Assembly: GCF_036417845.1 (NCBI RefSeq)
Contig: NC_089978.1
Location: forward strand, 127,192,183-127,256,182
Length of the DNA: 64,000 nucleotides
Direction of reading: 5' to 3'
Origin: Apteryx mantelli
Lineage: Eukaryota; Chordata; Aves; Apterygiformes; Apterygidae
The number at the start of each line of letters is the position of its first letter. Within the stretch, counting starts at the first letter, position 1. The notes under the pieces were generated by a model, which worked only from the letters and a program-made list of their open reading frames with translations, did not search any database and was not told the DNA's origin. The translations under genes were made by a program, and so were the position numbers. Below, in pieces: positions 48,792-62,028 of the stretch.

Positions 48792-51700
48792 CAGCAGGAA
48801 GCATTATTCCAGCCAAAAAAAGGGTATGGTTTTGAGTCAACTGCTGGCCATCAGGAGATCATTAAGTCAAATCTGATCAGAGAAAACATACACAGATTTG
48901 GAAAGCAGAGTGTGAAGGAACCAGAGATGTTGCACTCTTTCTGAGGCACAAATTACTGCTATAATACCTGGAGCGTCATGACCATGCTGTGCCTTTGGTA
49001 GAGATCTGCTTTTACCTTGCACATTTGCTTTTAAGAATTAGGACTGTGTGTCTTGATTAAAGGGAAAAAAAAGTGCCTTGGTAAAATTTTTCAAAATTGA
49101 ATTTCGGTCAGTTTTCCTATCAAACATATTTTCAGCAATAGTAAGTGGATGTTTTTCTATGAAGCATCAACTTATGTAGGCTTGTTGATTCAATACAAAG
49201 ATGTCCTGGTTTAACATTGCTGAATTAAATTAAGAGCAGCACCTGGTAAGTATAAGTCAACAGCATCACTGTGAGTGCTCCATCACTAAGTCATAAAAGA
49301 CATATTGCCATTATTTGTAATATTTTGGCACATCAAAATTATTAAATAGTTTGCATTTGAATCCTTTTCCTACAGATGCCAGCACTCCAGAAAATAACAT
49401 AATACTCAAAAAAAAAAAGTATTTTGCTTGCAAATGAAAATACTGCCTTTGTAACTGCTACTTAAAACCTTATCTTGCATGACTGCCGTATATCCAGCCC
49501 CTTGTGCGTTGATGGAACTATCTTGTTCGGAATGTGTAAGAAATAGGCAAAGATGCATGCTGGAAGTGGGCTTTAAGTTTGATGGACCCAAGTTAATATC
49601 ATAGATGTTTAAGTAGTATGGAGTGTGCTTTTTTCTTTTCTCCAGCTTTTTCTAAAGCAGATAAATAAAGGAGGGCATTATTCACTGTAAAATTTTTCTT
49701 TTGGGGGAGGGTATATTAAATAATTGGAAGACTGGACAAAGGACTCACATCAGTAGGTATAATCTAAATTCATATGAGGTAAATTTATACTAAAACAGGT
49801 GAGCTGTGAGCTATAAATGGGATATAAGTTTCTGTGCTTTTTTAATCAATATGTTTTAATGTGTGTATTTGTAATTTTGAGGATGACAGTTACATATGGG
49901 AGCAGTTTAGCTTCTGAAGTTCTGTAGTTCAGTTTTAACAGTGGCAAAAATATCTGGAGGTGAAAAGATCCCACTGTTATAAAAACGTTATACTCAGTTT
50001 AAATCTTCTTTCTAAATTACAGGGCAGCATAAAAGGGAGCTGTATTTTAATGTCAAAAACTGTTGTACTACTTCTGGTTCCCAGCTCCCTTTAGGATTGA
50101 ATTTCATTAATGGGATATATATGTATCTATATGTGGATACATAAAACTGAAACAGGAATTACAGGATATTTCAATAGCAGTTCAGTTACAGTATTTTGCC
50201 AAGTCGTTTTCAGACTTTTCAATTTCATGCAGATACTTAAAATATCTGTCTGTCTTTGTTAGTTTTTCTGTTCTAAACATAGACATTTGCTTAACTCATT
50301 TGATCCAAAAATAAAAGGGTGAGTGATTAGAATGAAACAGATTAGAATGATCACAGACCTATAGGATCTGGAAAAATTAATTACATGCTGCATCTATTTT
50401 ATATAAACAGCTGCATTGCAGGATTTTATTAGTAATAGTATGTGGATACAGTGCCACATATTTTAGTGCACTGATGCATTACAGTGTAAAGTCCATTTCC
50501 TTCCTCCAAACCAAACTAATACCAGAGGAGAGTTGAGGAGAGCAGTTCAGGAAAGGGAGGGCTTGGAAAGTTTTGATAATGCAAAGAGAGATTGCCTATC
50601 AATTTGGCTTTAAGTTTAGATCTAAAGTAGGAGAAAGCAGTTCCTTGTCGAGTGATAAGAAGGTGCCATCTTCCTTGGTTGGGGGCAGTATGGTGTGAGT
50701 CACAGAACTGACTTGAGAAAAAAATGAGGAAGAATGGTGCAAGGGGCAAAGTACTTTATCTGGCCTTGGATATGGAGGCAAGGAAATTTGGCTGAGATGC
50801 AATACGATGACACCATATCCTGAAATGTGATCTGGAAAGCCCATGTGACTTCAGGGAGAAGCCAGGTTAAGAAAAAAAAATTCTATATTGTCAATGGAAG
50901 GTGGAGGCTCCCTGAACTACAGCCTGTAGCTTTTGAACTGAGGTGTTTTTTCTCAGTTCTCTCTAAATGTGTTTTTTCCTGCAATCCCAAGAACAATTTT
51001 GGTGTGATCTGGGAGTGCTCTGGGCAGCTGCCTTTGCCTTGGTGGCTTGTTGTTTGCAAAGGAGGGATCCTTGAGCAGTTTTTGTTTGCTCCTTGGCCTG
51101 CTTTCACCCCAGGCTTTGGGAATCCAGGCAGAGGAAGAGTGGGGGTTGTTTGGCTTTTCTTCACATTCATAGGTGCATGAGGAAATGTTTCTCCCCCTCC
51201 TCATACAGCCATCTAGGAGGAGAAAAGGACAACTGTGCTGACTGTTGTCCAGTGGAGGATAGAGGCAGTATTTAAGTGATATCAAATGGTAATTGCCTTG
51301 TGGGTTGCATACCAATTGGGAATCACCAGAAAGCTAAAGATGTCAAATATCCTTTTCTTTTTCTGGCTGCTATTAGATGTAGTGGATGGAGTCTCTACAA
51401 CCTCTACTGATCTCTCATGACGGGATCTGCAGGAGGGGATTTCAGGTAGCTCTTTCTCCACTGCTGCTGGGTGAAAGAAACTATGCAACTGTGGCATGCT
51501 TATATAATACAGCCCCCTTCCCCCTTTTTTGACACAATATATGTATTTCTCTGTGTGAAAAGTAAATGCCACTGCAGGGAGAGCAGAAGCTGTGGACAGA
51601 GAGGAACATGGTGGGGGGGAGCTGGTGTGTCTAGAATATAGGTGTTTTGGTCCTACTGAACAAGGAAGAGCTAAGATGCGGCAAACTGTTTTAGAAAAAT

Positions 51701-54040
51701 GTTACAAGAAGCTATGAGATAGCTAAGCCATGGAAAAAATGTTCAAACAGTGGTGAAAGGTGGATTGTGAAATTGTTAAAGCAGTGGTGTTCTTGGAGAG
51801 TTACCATTGAGTTCAAGAAGCTGGGAAAGTTGCTGGTTGTGAATAAATTGTGAAGAAAATGCAAGCATTCATGCTGGATCAAGCCACCATGTCTTGTTTG
51901 TGAAACTCTCACCTTTCAGTGAGCTATCTCTTTTCAGAGTGTTAGAAATGGTGCTCTGTATGCCTCTTCAGTCCCTCCAAAAGCTAAAACTGCAATGAGC
52001 AGCTGTTCCTAATCTATACTGCTCCCAGGGTTTTCTGAGAGAAATAGCAGGAGCTGTGCTTGGGCACTTTGAACTCTTGGCCCTGGGAGAGATGGGGGAG
52101 GTCTGCTGTATTGGTTTGTGGAACTCTTGCCTCAGGCTTTGGATGTACAGGGATTTTATCAATAACATTTAACTTCTTTTCGTCAGAAGGGAGGAAAGAG
52201 CTCATGGGCAGTGGTAGGTGACCAAGGTATCTGAAAATTGTGGAGTCTAGGGATGGTAGCTGGTTGGGCTTCTGAATTAAACTTCAGCAGCCATGAAGTT
52301 AGCATGAATGTCTGTCTTCTTCAGCAGCTGCAGGGTCTGGGGGAAGTATGTTTCATTTTGGAAACACCTTGCTTACTGTCTCTGGGATTATCTCTTTCAG
52401 AACTGGTAGTTCATGAGGAATTTTGAGATGGTTAAATCCTGATCAAAAGCCTATTTAAAGGAGTCAAAATTACCCACACCCTGGAAAGCTTGTATTTTGG
52501 TCAGCTCTAATCAAAAGGCCTGTCTAGCTTCTGAGTAGTATGTACTATGTTGACAAATGTACATCATGAAAAACATACAGTATGTACCAAATCAAGATGA
52601 AAAATGGCCATTACGTGTTATATTCCTGCTCAGTTGTAGCCATTGTATTTTTTGCATGAAAGCGTCTAAAGTGATGCCTTTTATAGCTAAAATTACCCCT
52701 TCAAACTGGAATGATTAAAAAAAATGTGAAAAATGAGGTTTTCTACTGTCAGACCCAGCTATCCAAAGTTACTTGCCTTTTTCATTTGATGACTCCTGTG
52801 TGTAAGGAGAAACTGTTCTATTAACGGCTCTGTTAACCCAGTTGTATTACTGGGTGGATTCAGGGTTTAAGATTAGGTTAAGATTAGATTAAAAATTCTT
52901 GAGGTTTCTTAAATAATTTACATGAATCCCTGGGCTTTCTACAGTATTAGTAGTGTTGATGTACCTGAAAACACTGTAAGAAGAAATGTGTATCAACAAG
53001 AACACAGTGGTGAAAAGGATAAGTAGTAGTATCTAACCCAGTCCATAGCCCCAGTTGTTATAATGAGTTAAGATTTGGGGAACATGTACTGAACTGCTGT
53101 CCCTGCTTGTGAGGTAAAATGTGGCAGTTATTTCACTGTGCAGAGAGAGACTTTCCAACAGCTCAGGGCAATAATAACATCCGCAGTTAATAACACCCCT
53201 CCCCTCGATGAGTGTGCCAAGAAATTGGTCATGGCTGCAGAGGACACCAGCACTGTATCCCCTAACACTGGGTGGAAGCAGGGATTTAACACTTGACTCC
53301 AAGGAAGTGGGCTAGCAATGTTTCATCTTGGTTGGGGAGCAGAACGTATTTCCAAGTAGTGTAATTTGGTTACAGTTCCTGGTTGGGCTGGCTTTTGCTG
53401 GCCTGTCTTGTACAAAGGATTAACGTGGGCCATCCAAAATGAGTCTGAGATCCCTCCCCGGTGTTACACTGAAACCAGTGTATGCTGTCAGAATGTCCTT
53501 ATGTCTTGATGTGCAACTATGTAATGGTCTGAGTTGCATGCAGACTTAAATTATGCAAATGTAGAAAAGCTGAAGGAGTGTAAAGAGCACCAAGGTAGTG
53601 GCACATCAATTAGCAGTATGCAGTTTGTCTATTTTGGAGGCTAAAGAAATGACATACAGTCATAAAAAGAGCAACCCATGGAGAAATCAAGTGGTGGCAT
53701 GAATGCTTCTATTAACTCGTTACTTTTTGCTGATCTTAGTTCAGATCCTCGGAATTCTATTTACAAACAGTATTTAGATCGTAAGCATTTTTTGAAGTAC
53801 TATTAGCTTGGTGAAAGAGGGGCCTTGCTTCAAGTTTTGCCATGGTTCTATGCTATGTGTTATTTTGGAGCATTGTTACTTTAAATTAAAATCACTAAAA
53901 GTAAAAATAATAAAAGAATAATCAGTGAGTAATCAGCTAAACATTACAAGAATTAGAAGGCCTATCGAGCAGATAGGTTTCTGCATCTAAGGTCTTTCAT
54001 AGTGTTATCTTTTGACAAATAAGAAGCCAGTACTGGAGAT

Positions 54041-54233
54041 CACAGAATCACAGAATAGTTGAGGTTGGAAGGGACCTCTGGAAATCATCTAGTCCAACCC
54101 CCCTGCTCAAGCAGGGTCACCTAGAACACGTTGCCCAGGATTGTGTCCAGACAGCTTTTGAATATCTCCAAGGAAGGAGACTCCACAACCTCACTGGGCA
54201 ACCTGTTCCAGTGCTCTGTCACAGTAAAGAAGT
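54041..54233 (-). mobile_element. CR1 LINE 3' end fragment, 5'-truncated
   Basis: On the plus strand the block starts with two copies of CACAGAAT and continues with gaggttggaagggacctctg, tagtccaacccccctgctca and caacctgttccagtgctctg. These are the reverse complement of the CR1 3' untranslated end and its ATTCTGTG octamer tail, so the element is oriented on the minus strand. Only about 190 bases remain, ending abruptly near agtaaagaagt, with a few bases missing next to it relative to the common CR1 consensus. It has no coding capacity. It supports a bird or other sauropsid source. Confidence 0.93.
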
Positions 54234-56700
54234 AAAGATCTCCCATCAGAATCCAGGACTGCCAAAAATCAGTGGTGTTCACATGTAATTTTGTTGTCAG
54301 ACATTTCTATTTTGACTGAGCAAAACAAAAGTACAGGTTTTTGTTTGCTGAGTCCTGTAAAGAAAGGTGGTGGTGGGGGGGAACAGTCCTTACAGTCCTG
54401 TTTCCATGTTTTAGGCTTGCTGTTGCCAAGTTTCATGTAAGATCCAAAGTGATGATCACAGAAAATCTTTGGACAAGTTTTCTTCACACACTGTCATTTC
54501 TGGCTTTGCAGTTAATCATAAAAAAGTCATTGATCCTGTACAAAGTTGATGAGCTAAGAAGTAAAGCTAAGATTTTATCTCTGCCTATTTTTGTTACTGA
54601 TAAATTAAATATGATGATTGCTTAACAGATGTGTTAGCTGTAGTTGTGCCAATGAATTTTGGCTGTTATTGAGGGAGTAGCTTGGGGAATTTATTCAGAT
54701 TTCTAAGTTCATAACTTCACTTCAGGCAACCAGTGGAAAGCCAGATCTTAACTAAAGAGGTCAAGGGCTGCTTTTCAAAGTGAGATAGGAAAATTAGAAG
54801 AGAGAACAAGCCTGTTGGGCATTTTCATTTTTGGCTTTTTCAGGGTTTTGATTGAAATGGAATGTCTTACACAACATAAGTAAGCAAGCTCAATTTTTAG
54901 GTTTGGGATTTGCCCTGAAATGTACCTGTTTTGTCAGGAATTCTCATATCCACCTAGTAGGTGATAGTGATTGTATCACAGAAAGAAATGAAATATGAAT
55001 ATATTAAGTATATTTTAAGTGTTCTCAGCTGTTCTGCAAGATTGATTATTCCCAGTAATGACTGATTCAACAATGCTGAGTTCTGGGGGGAAACAATTCC
55101 CTTCCTACAGGGTAGATATAATTTAAAGTTTCAGGAGGGTACCAGAGTTCATTGAGTTGCCCTTGTTTTGGATCATAGGCTTTACTTCTTTTGAAAGGAG
55201 GGAAACAGTGGCTCTTAAACAACTGGGCTATAAAGAGGCAGCCTGAGGCATGTATTTGTAACTCTGTCTTCACTCTGTCTTATTCACTTCTGTTTCAGGT
55301 AGATTGGTCGCCTGATGCTGGTGCTACGAATCTCACAATACCAGGAAAACCCAAGTAATTTTTTTGTTCTGCTAAGCTTATGATGCTTGGATCATGCTTG
55401 GATTATCCCATGTCTAGGCAATTTAAGTGCTGGTCAGAGCCTTTTTCACAGCTGGAACATTCACAATGGCTGCAGGCATCATGTCAATCCCTGTGCAGAT
55501 TCGTAATGTTATTACTGAGCTGTTTCTGAAGTCTTCCTCTCAGCGGGAGAATGGGGCAGGGGGGTGGGGGGGGAGGGCGTTGGTCCTGTATACCTTTCTA
55601 ATTTCATACAATGCATAATAACCGTAATATCCTTGACATGCCGTCAAGTTTTCCTCAGCCAAACTTTACTTGAAAGTTATTTGGGAGGGCGGGAGATACA
55701 GGTAGGCAGAGTATGATTGCCTTACAAATCAAGGAAAAAGGTAAGTCTTTTGTATTTAAGTCTCTAGCATAATGTTTATTCTTTAGACTTTATTGTGCTG
55801 AGAGTAAAAACTCTTGCTCTTGTACTAGGAAAAGGTGGTTGACTGATTCTGGCCTTGCCCAAAACCTTGTAACATACTGTAGATGCTTGTATATCTTCTG
55901 TATGGGGCTGACATTTATAACTGTGGGAAAGAAACTGGGATCTTGTTAGACCCTACAAGCTGAGTTTTGTCAAAGGAGAGACTTCAGAAATTCAGTAGTC
56001 AGCAAGCAGTGTTCTTCCCCCTGCAATATGATTGACCGTTAACGTGTGCTGGGAACAGGGCACTCTGCAGGTGCTTTCAGAGATAAATTTACAACTGATC
56101 TACTTCCAGTTTATCTGGGATCCCATGCGTGTTTCTGGCAAGAGGATCCCTTGCTATCCTCCCACATGCATTTTTGAGGAAAAATAACATGTTTTTTGTT
56201 GCTATTCAGTGTAATCTGAATAATTATATCATAGTTGATGCCTCATTTGAGAGTTGTCTGCATGTTTTAATGGTCTTGTAGATCAGTTATGGAAGGTGCT
56301 TCAGTTTCTTAAGATTGATACAAAAAATTAGGTAAGCCCACAATAAAAATGGCACATACATTGTCCCATGTGGAGGAAGGTTCAGTTACATAAAGTTACC
56401 TGTGTAGTGGATTCACCTGTGTGGCCACCTGTGTGATGGACTGACTTGTCTTTTGATACTGTGCCCTCTGTGTTCAGTTGCCAAACACTGCAAGTAGCAA
56501 TGGGACAGAGGTTTCCATCAGAAGGAAAGGAGGTATTGCTGGCTGCTACCGCTTGCCAGCTCTTTCTCCTAGTAACACTCTGTATCTTTTGATAACCCTA
56601 TATTGAAGTGGCATCAGGCTTTTAGCTTCATAGCCTATAAGCATCTGGCAGTGAAGTCAGATCAGCCAGAATAAAAGCATGTTGTGTTGTGGGAAAATCA
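54234..56700. other. Intergenic DNA upstream of the CpG island
   Basis: No exon is recognised. The stretch contains the G-rich cluster at 55553-55577 and a short imperfect repeat of cacctgtgtg near 56415-56435. CpG content stays low until about 56840. Confidence 0.65.
55553..55577 (+). other. G-quadruplex-type G cluster
   Basis: Four or more runs of at least three G (4, 6, 8 and 3) are separated by loops of one or two bases (CA, T, A). This fits the G3+N1-7 quadruplex pattern on the plus strand. It lies about 1.3 kb upstream of the CpG island. Confidence 0.7.
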
Positions 56701-56940
56701 GTTGCATCAGTAGCGGAGCCTTTGACTTCGGCACGGCTTGTATGTGCTTGGCTTCCCTCTGTATTGGCTGTCGTGTATTTTTCTTAAGCTGCAAACAGCG
56801 GCTAGTTAAGCCATGTGTCACTAGCGCAGCACTTGCTGAAAACAAGTGCGAGGGCCGCTCGCCCCGGTCCCCAAAGGTGGCCGTTAACGGCTTCGCCCCT
56901 CCAGGCTCCGGGTGAGCTACAGCCCACCGGGAGGGCCGTG

Positions 56941-56948
56941 GGGGCGGG
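56941..56948 (+). promoter_or_regulatory. GC box
   Basis: GGGGCGGG, a Sp/KLF-type site inside the CpG island, 29 bases upstream of the first CCAAT box. Confidence 0.55.
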
Positions 56949-56976
56949 CACGCGCGCTGATGGGCTGGCGCCTGAG

Positions 56977-56981
56977 CCAAT
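56977..56981 (+). promoter_or_regulatory. CCAAT box 1
   Basis: CCAAT within GAGCCAATCGG, a good NF-Y site, 42 bases from the second CCAAT box; paired CCAAT boxes at such spacing are common in CpG island promoters. Confidence 0.55.
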
Positions 56982-57018
56982 CGGAGGGCGGCGTGCCGTT
57001 GCGAGTTGTTCGCTGCAG

Positions 57019-57023
57019 CCAAT
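57019..57023 (+). promoter_or_regulatory. CCAAT box 2
   Basis: CCAAT within GCAGCCAATGGGG, also a good NF-Y context. Transcription would be expected to start roughly 50-100 bases downstream. Confidence 0.55.
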
Positions 57024-58653
57024 GGGGCTCCGAGGATATGGGGGGCGTAAAAGTACCGCTCGCGGCGGCGACGTTGGAGCAACACCTTCCCAGCGGGGGA
57101 GGGTGGCTCGGGCGCCTCTGGCTCGCGCTGCCGGCGCGGGGAGGCAACGCCAACCGACGTGGGGGCCCGCTCCGCCTGAACGCACCAGTGTCCGAGAATG
57201 GCGGGGGCAAACGGCTGCCCTGCCCGCCCGGGGGGGGCGCCGTGGTTGCGGCGGGGCCCGAGCGGGCCCGGCGTTTGCTCCAGCTGGGCCCGAGGGGCTT
57301 CGGCGTGGCCCGCAGGCTTGCCTGGGGAGGGCACCGGCTGGTCGCGCTGTATCGCAGAAAAGCCCTTCGGAGCTGGCGCATTTGGTGGTCTTTTTGCCTT
57401 TCTTAGCGTGGTCATGCTTCTAATGCCAGCAATAAGCTAGGGGAGGGTAAAAACAAGGCAAACGCAAGGGGGTATGGTGCCACAACTGCATCCAGGCTTT
57501 CCCAAGCAGCACACAGTGTCTAATGTCATACCCTCTAGGTGGAGGTTTACACTACATGGTTTGCATCCATTTCAGCTACTACAGAATCCTTCATATGAAA
57601 GAGAGAGATAGGCACGTTTGGACACAATTTATCCTTTGCTAGAACAGAGCCAAGTAATGTGTGTCAGTGTTGTGGGCATCTGCAGCTGGGTGAGTTGTGT
57701 TCCCTTCCTGGTAACAGCATACGGGGAAATGGTTTTATTTTGTAAGCCTAATAAGTGGATGCATCTCTCAGAACTCAGTTCAAGCATGCCCTCACTGATC
57801 AGTAAAGGTGTTTATGCCTGAGATAAAATGTGGGATTGATCCTGGCATTTGTTTGTGCTTTTTCTTTCTCTAGCAGAAAACCCAGGAAGTCTATGGGTCA
57901 CTTTTTTTAAGGCTTTTTGGATGTAGTGCTTAACTGAAAATTATTATGTAAATAAAAGGTATAATTCAGTATAAAATGCTTGTTTTATATAAATAATAGT
58001 GTTCTGAGCTGGACAGCACTTCATTTATTTGATATAAAAACAAAAATGTTATTTTTTCTGTTTGTTTAGAGCTAAAGTAACCCATAATCAGAATTCAGAC
58101 AACTTTAAATTTGTCTGAATAGTGTTTTTTTATGAGTATTCACCACCACATGTTTTGATTATGGAACCAGGTCTTACTTTGCTAATCAGCCTCAAAGTAG
58201 CTGGTAGTAGAATCTGCCTGATTTGCTTCCATGGAGTTATCAGTGCTATGAAGCAGTAAACTTTAGTTTGTGGTAAAACTGATTTGCAAGCGTACAAAAC
58301 AAAGTTAAGAACTGAGTAAGAAAGTGGCATTTGTATATAATTGGTTTGCAGGGTAAAAATGTGGTTTCAGATGTTCTTTTTTCCCCAAGTTATGTGAAAA
58401 TAAAGGCTTGTTTTTATTTTGAAAAACTTCCCACTTCTATGCTAGAATATTATAAACAAGGATTCTAAGTACATTTTTGTTGCATGTATTTATAGATAAA
58501 TAATTGGTTAAAGAAAATTAACTTGATATATTTTTTTCCTGTTATACTTTTGTTTGATTCTGTATGAAGCTTCATTGTTGGAAAACATGCAAACCCTCTC
58601 AGGTTATACTCAAGTAGAGCCTGAAGACATGTGAAAAGGAATGCCAGGTAGGC

Positions 58654-58672
58654 TTTTTTTTTTTTTTTTTTT
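58654..58672. repeat. Poly(T) tract
   Basis: Nineteen consecutive T. It could be a homopolymer slippage tract; no retroelement body is recognisable beside it. Confidence 0.85.
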
Positions 58673-61600
58673 AACTACATGCATTAAGGTTGTTTTGAAA
58701 ATATTTGTCTTTGAACTGCTTTTGAATTTTGATTTTGATTTTGAAAATAGTGAGTTTGTCGAATATAACTTAAAGTGGAAAATGGAAGGAATAAAGCCAT
58801 ATTGAAATAAAGTCTAAAAGTCTTATACAGCCTCTTGGAACACTGTGTTGGTCTGCTGGCTCTGAGAAGTCCTGCATCCAAGATCCTACAGAAGTCTGAT
58901 GTTCCAGAAAAAAATTATTTTTCAGAAAAAATCCCTGAGGTAAAGTATAGCAGTCTTAGAGTGTTGTTCCCACAGGGAATCAGTTTCATCATACCCCTTT
59001 TTGTATGGACCAACAAAGTAGATCATCACTAGAGAAAGTTTTAAGATTTATTTATGAAGGAGGATTCAAATGGTACAGTTGGACCTCTCCTGCAGACTAT
59101 GATAAATCAGAGAAGTCACTGGGAGAGGAGACTTACAGAAAAATAAGTTTGTCAAATGTGAAGTTATATGTGTATCTCTTGGTACCTAAAGTTCTGTTGG
59201 CGTTATAGAAAATGAAAGGTGCTAGCATCATCTACAGCAGAGAATAAGGGAGGGTATCTTCTTTGAATTTATTAGCGAGCTGGTATTAAGACTTATGAAA
59301 AAATATTCTTGGAATTATTTAACGTTAACATAGTCATACACATGCCTTATAAAAAGTCAAATTTGGAAATGTGCACAAGTTTTGAAAATAATAATATAGC
59401 TGTATTTAAAGTGGTCATTGATGTTGACACATTGGGAACTCATTTTTGCAGGGCAGCTTTATTAGTATTAGGTATCATGTAGCTATTTGTTTCATTATTA
59501 TATGAGTTTAAAGTCTGATACAGAGGCAAAAAGTGTTAAAACATTTGGAATACTGAGTAATGGTTTCAGTGTCGTGATGCTGACAAATTTAGTATCTAGT
59601 ACTGTTTCGAGTAGGAATACTAGCAGTGGAGGTGTGGTTTTGTGAGAGAAGTCTGGTATAATATTCAGCATTTTTTGCTTGACGTAGGAGACAGTTCTCT
59701 GTGTGTATGGTTTATTCCTGCACTGTGTTGAAAAAATGCTGTAAAAAATGCATAGAAACATAAATTATTTTTATTTTCCTCTGAAAACATTATTAAAACA
59801 TCTTCAGATATGACCTGTTGCTAGGAACTGGAATTCTGTTAAGATGTATTGTTGCCTTTTTTTTTTTTTTTCCTTTACACTGAAGTATTGATTTTGATCT
59901 CATTTAACTTTGTTTCCTGCTGTCAAAATAACACTGTGTTGTGGTTTGCTGTGGTTACCAAAAAGCTGGTTGTGGTTGGAAGACAACACTGAAAATTCTA
60001 GAGGTCAGCGGTGCTGAAGGAGTGTGTTAAGTATCCCATGATTAATTATAGCTATGTAATACATGCTGATAAATATCCTGAGGAATGTAAAATAATAAGG
60101 TAGGCTGCTAGCCATCTAGGCTAGTAACAGAAGGATTGATGGTAGGTATAGAAGGAGAAAGAGTGACATAAAACACAAGACACTGAAGGACAAAAAACAA
60201 CCAAGACTTAACAAGCACAAAAAAATCCCTTTTAAAAGTTAAGTCACAGTTTTCTTCAAGCATGCTCTATGTTCGGCCCCTGCCATACATTGTATGAGCC
60301 TATTCTGAGACCTAATTATTTCAGTGATGCTCTGTGTGTTGCCCCATCAAAATCAGTATGGAAGCTCTTCTATATTAGCCTAGTTGAAAAATTGGAACCT
60401 AATGTTGTGTTGGGGATCTAGCTGCTGCAGGGAATGGGAATGCACTTATTAGAAAGTGTCACTCAGTAGAAGCCTTAGAAACTTGACGGATTGACCTGAT
60501 ATGCAAGATGGGTTTTTTTGGTTTTAACTAAAGATGCGTCTTTCCTGAAAAGTATTTGGAAAACTGTTCTTCACTAGTAATTAATGTATTATTATTATTA
60601 TTAGTGTTTGGATCTCTGAAATATTTTTGTCTTGAATAATTTATGATATTGACATAGATTTATCTAGAAGAATGGAATACTGTGTGTTTAAAGTATGTGG
60701 TGCATGCTTATTTTATATGGTGTTTATTGTACCAGATGTGACTTAAAGACAGGATGCTGAGCAGTTCTTTGAAGATAATAACATAAGGTCTTTTTGCCTG
60801 CTTGTCTGAAAGAAGATGATTTCCAGGATTACAGCTAAAATGCTGTTATGTGGGGTGAAAGCCACAAACCCTGTTCTGGTTACCTTTTTACATTAATGAG
60901 TGTTTGGACCAGTGCAGTGCTTTACTGTTACATGAAACTGGGGCTTAAAGTTGTGAACTGTTTACTTGAGTGTTAATAAAAAAATGTAAATTTTTGCTTC
61001 TAGTATATTGGTCATCTTGGGCAGAAGGAGGCATTGGAGTAAGTTGCCTTTTAGTATAGATGGCTTAGGGACTTCAGGGTTTCAAGATTTTCCCATTTTG
61101 TTTTCTGTTTCAAAGTTATCATCCTAAAATCTGTAGAAAAGACCAGAGGCGTATTTGCAGTATTATTCTCAGTGTCTGGAGGATATTCTTACTTCTGTTC
61201 TGCAAATGCAGTCTGGAAGATAGTCTATCATATCTGCTTTATATGCACAAATGAGTTTACATTTGTGTGTGTGTTTATTTGGCAATGCAGTTATTTCTGA
61301 TGTAGAATACTACTTTGTTTTCAAAGTGGGATCTGAAAGCAAATGTTGAATCTTAGCAAGATTCTTGTGAATCAGAAGTTTTCACTGCTGTGTCAACAGA
61401 TTGAGCAATACATCAATTATCAGTTCAAGGCAAGTACGTTTTTTCATGTCTTTAGCGCACTCCTGTTTAATATGCTGTTATCTGCTAGACTGTGACGAAT
61501 GTAAAGTATACGTTCTTATCTCAGTTCCTGTGCAAATTCTGCAGAAGCTTTGCAGTGCGATCCTCTGTGGGGTAGAGCTTTGAGATGGATTTCCCTGGAC

Positions 61601-62011
61601 CTCTGCTTATAGTTAGCTCCCCTAAGAACAGAAGGGCTTTCACACTGAAAAAAAATAGAGCAACTTAACTCAAAGTGACTAAGTAAGACAAAACGGAAAT
61701 AAACACATCACAAATCCATTGTGTTCTTGTGGTGAAGGTTCTTGTTTGCAGATTTGGTTTCAACCAGTCAGTGCTGTCTCCACAAGCACTCTCTAGTCTG
61801 TAGGAAGGGTCTCTTTCTGTCACTCGTGCGATGTGGTGGTGTGTGTGTGCTCGCTGCTCATCTCTGCAGAGTCTGTCTGAACTGCAGGCCCCGGCTCCTT
61901 ACTGAGCTCCTGCTTTAGCACCTTGTCCCACCCTAGGGTCTCAAAGCTTCACTCCTCCCACACTGGCATGGTTGCTTCCCCTTTTCAGAGCATCTCTCCT
62001 GATACGGTCAA

Positions 62012-62028
62012 TTTTTTTTTTTTTTTTT
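62012..62028. repeat. Poly(T) tract
   Basis: Seventeen consecutive T in non-coding sequence. Confidence 0.85.

Larger units (their letters stand above)
47031..54040. other. Intergenic DNA, no gene recognised
   Basis: Open frames here are all below about 120 codons, overlap each other on both strands (for example near 50830-51315) and have no conserved protein character or matched splice phases. Visible structure is limited to a polypyrimidine tract at 47771-47810 and a TATG repeat at 48766-48791. Confidence 0.7.
56840..57340 (+). promoter_or_regulatory. CpG island promoter, possibly of TBC1D23
   Basis: Base composition changes abruptly to very GC-rich with dense CpG over about 500 bases, unlike the rest of the window. 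A GC box (ggggcggg, 56941-56948) and two CCAAT boxes on the plus strand (56977-56981 and 57019-57023) are visible. The CCAAT orientation and the known gene order next to TMEM30C in amniotes suggest a plus-strand gene such as TBC1D23. However, no sequence here translates to the TBC1D23 N-terminus as I know it from mammals, so the gene assignment is inference. A possible ATG in a good GC-rich context is at 57198 (MAGANG), but its frame shows no recognised domain. Confidence 0.75.

Noticed and set aside
50827-51315. Three overlapping frames of 95-120 codons downstream of TMEM30C
   Set aside because: They lie on both strands over the same bases, share no protein family character and have no upstream promoter or splice context.
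56657-57415. A 252-codon minus-strand open frame and overlapping 202-, 164- and 154-codon frames
   Set aside because: They coexist in several frames on both strands within the CpG island, where AT-rich stop codons are rare. The compositions are Pro/Arg/Ala/Gly-rich without any domain, and the frames run through the CCAAT and GC boxes.
57198-57440. MAGANG-starting frame as TBC1D23 first exon
   Set aside because: The residues do not match the N-terminus of mammalian TBC1D23 and no good donor follows in a suitable phase before the stop. Kept only as a possible ATG.
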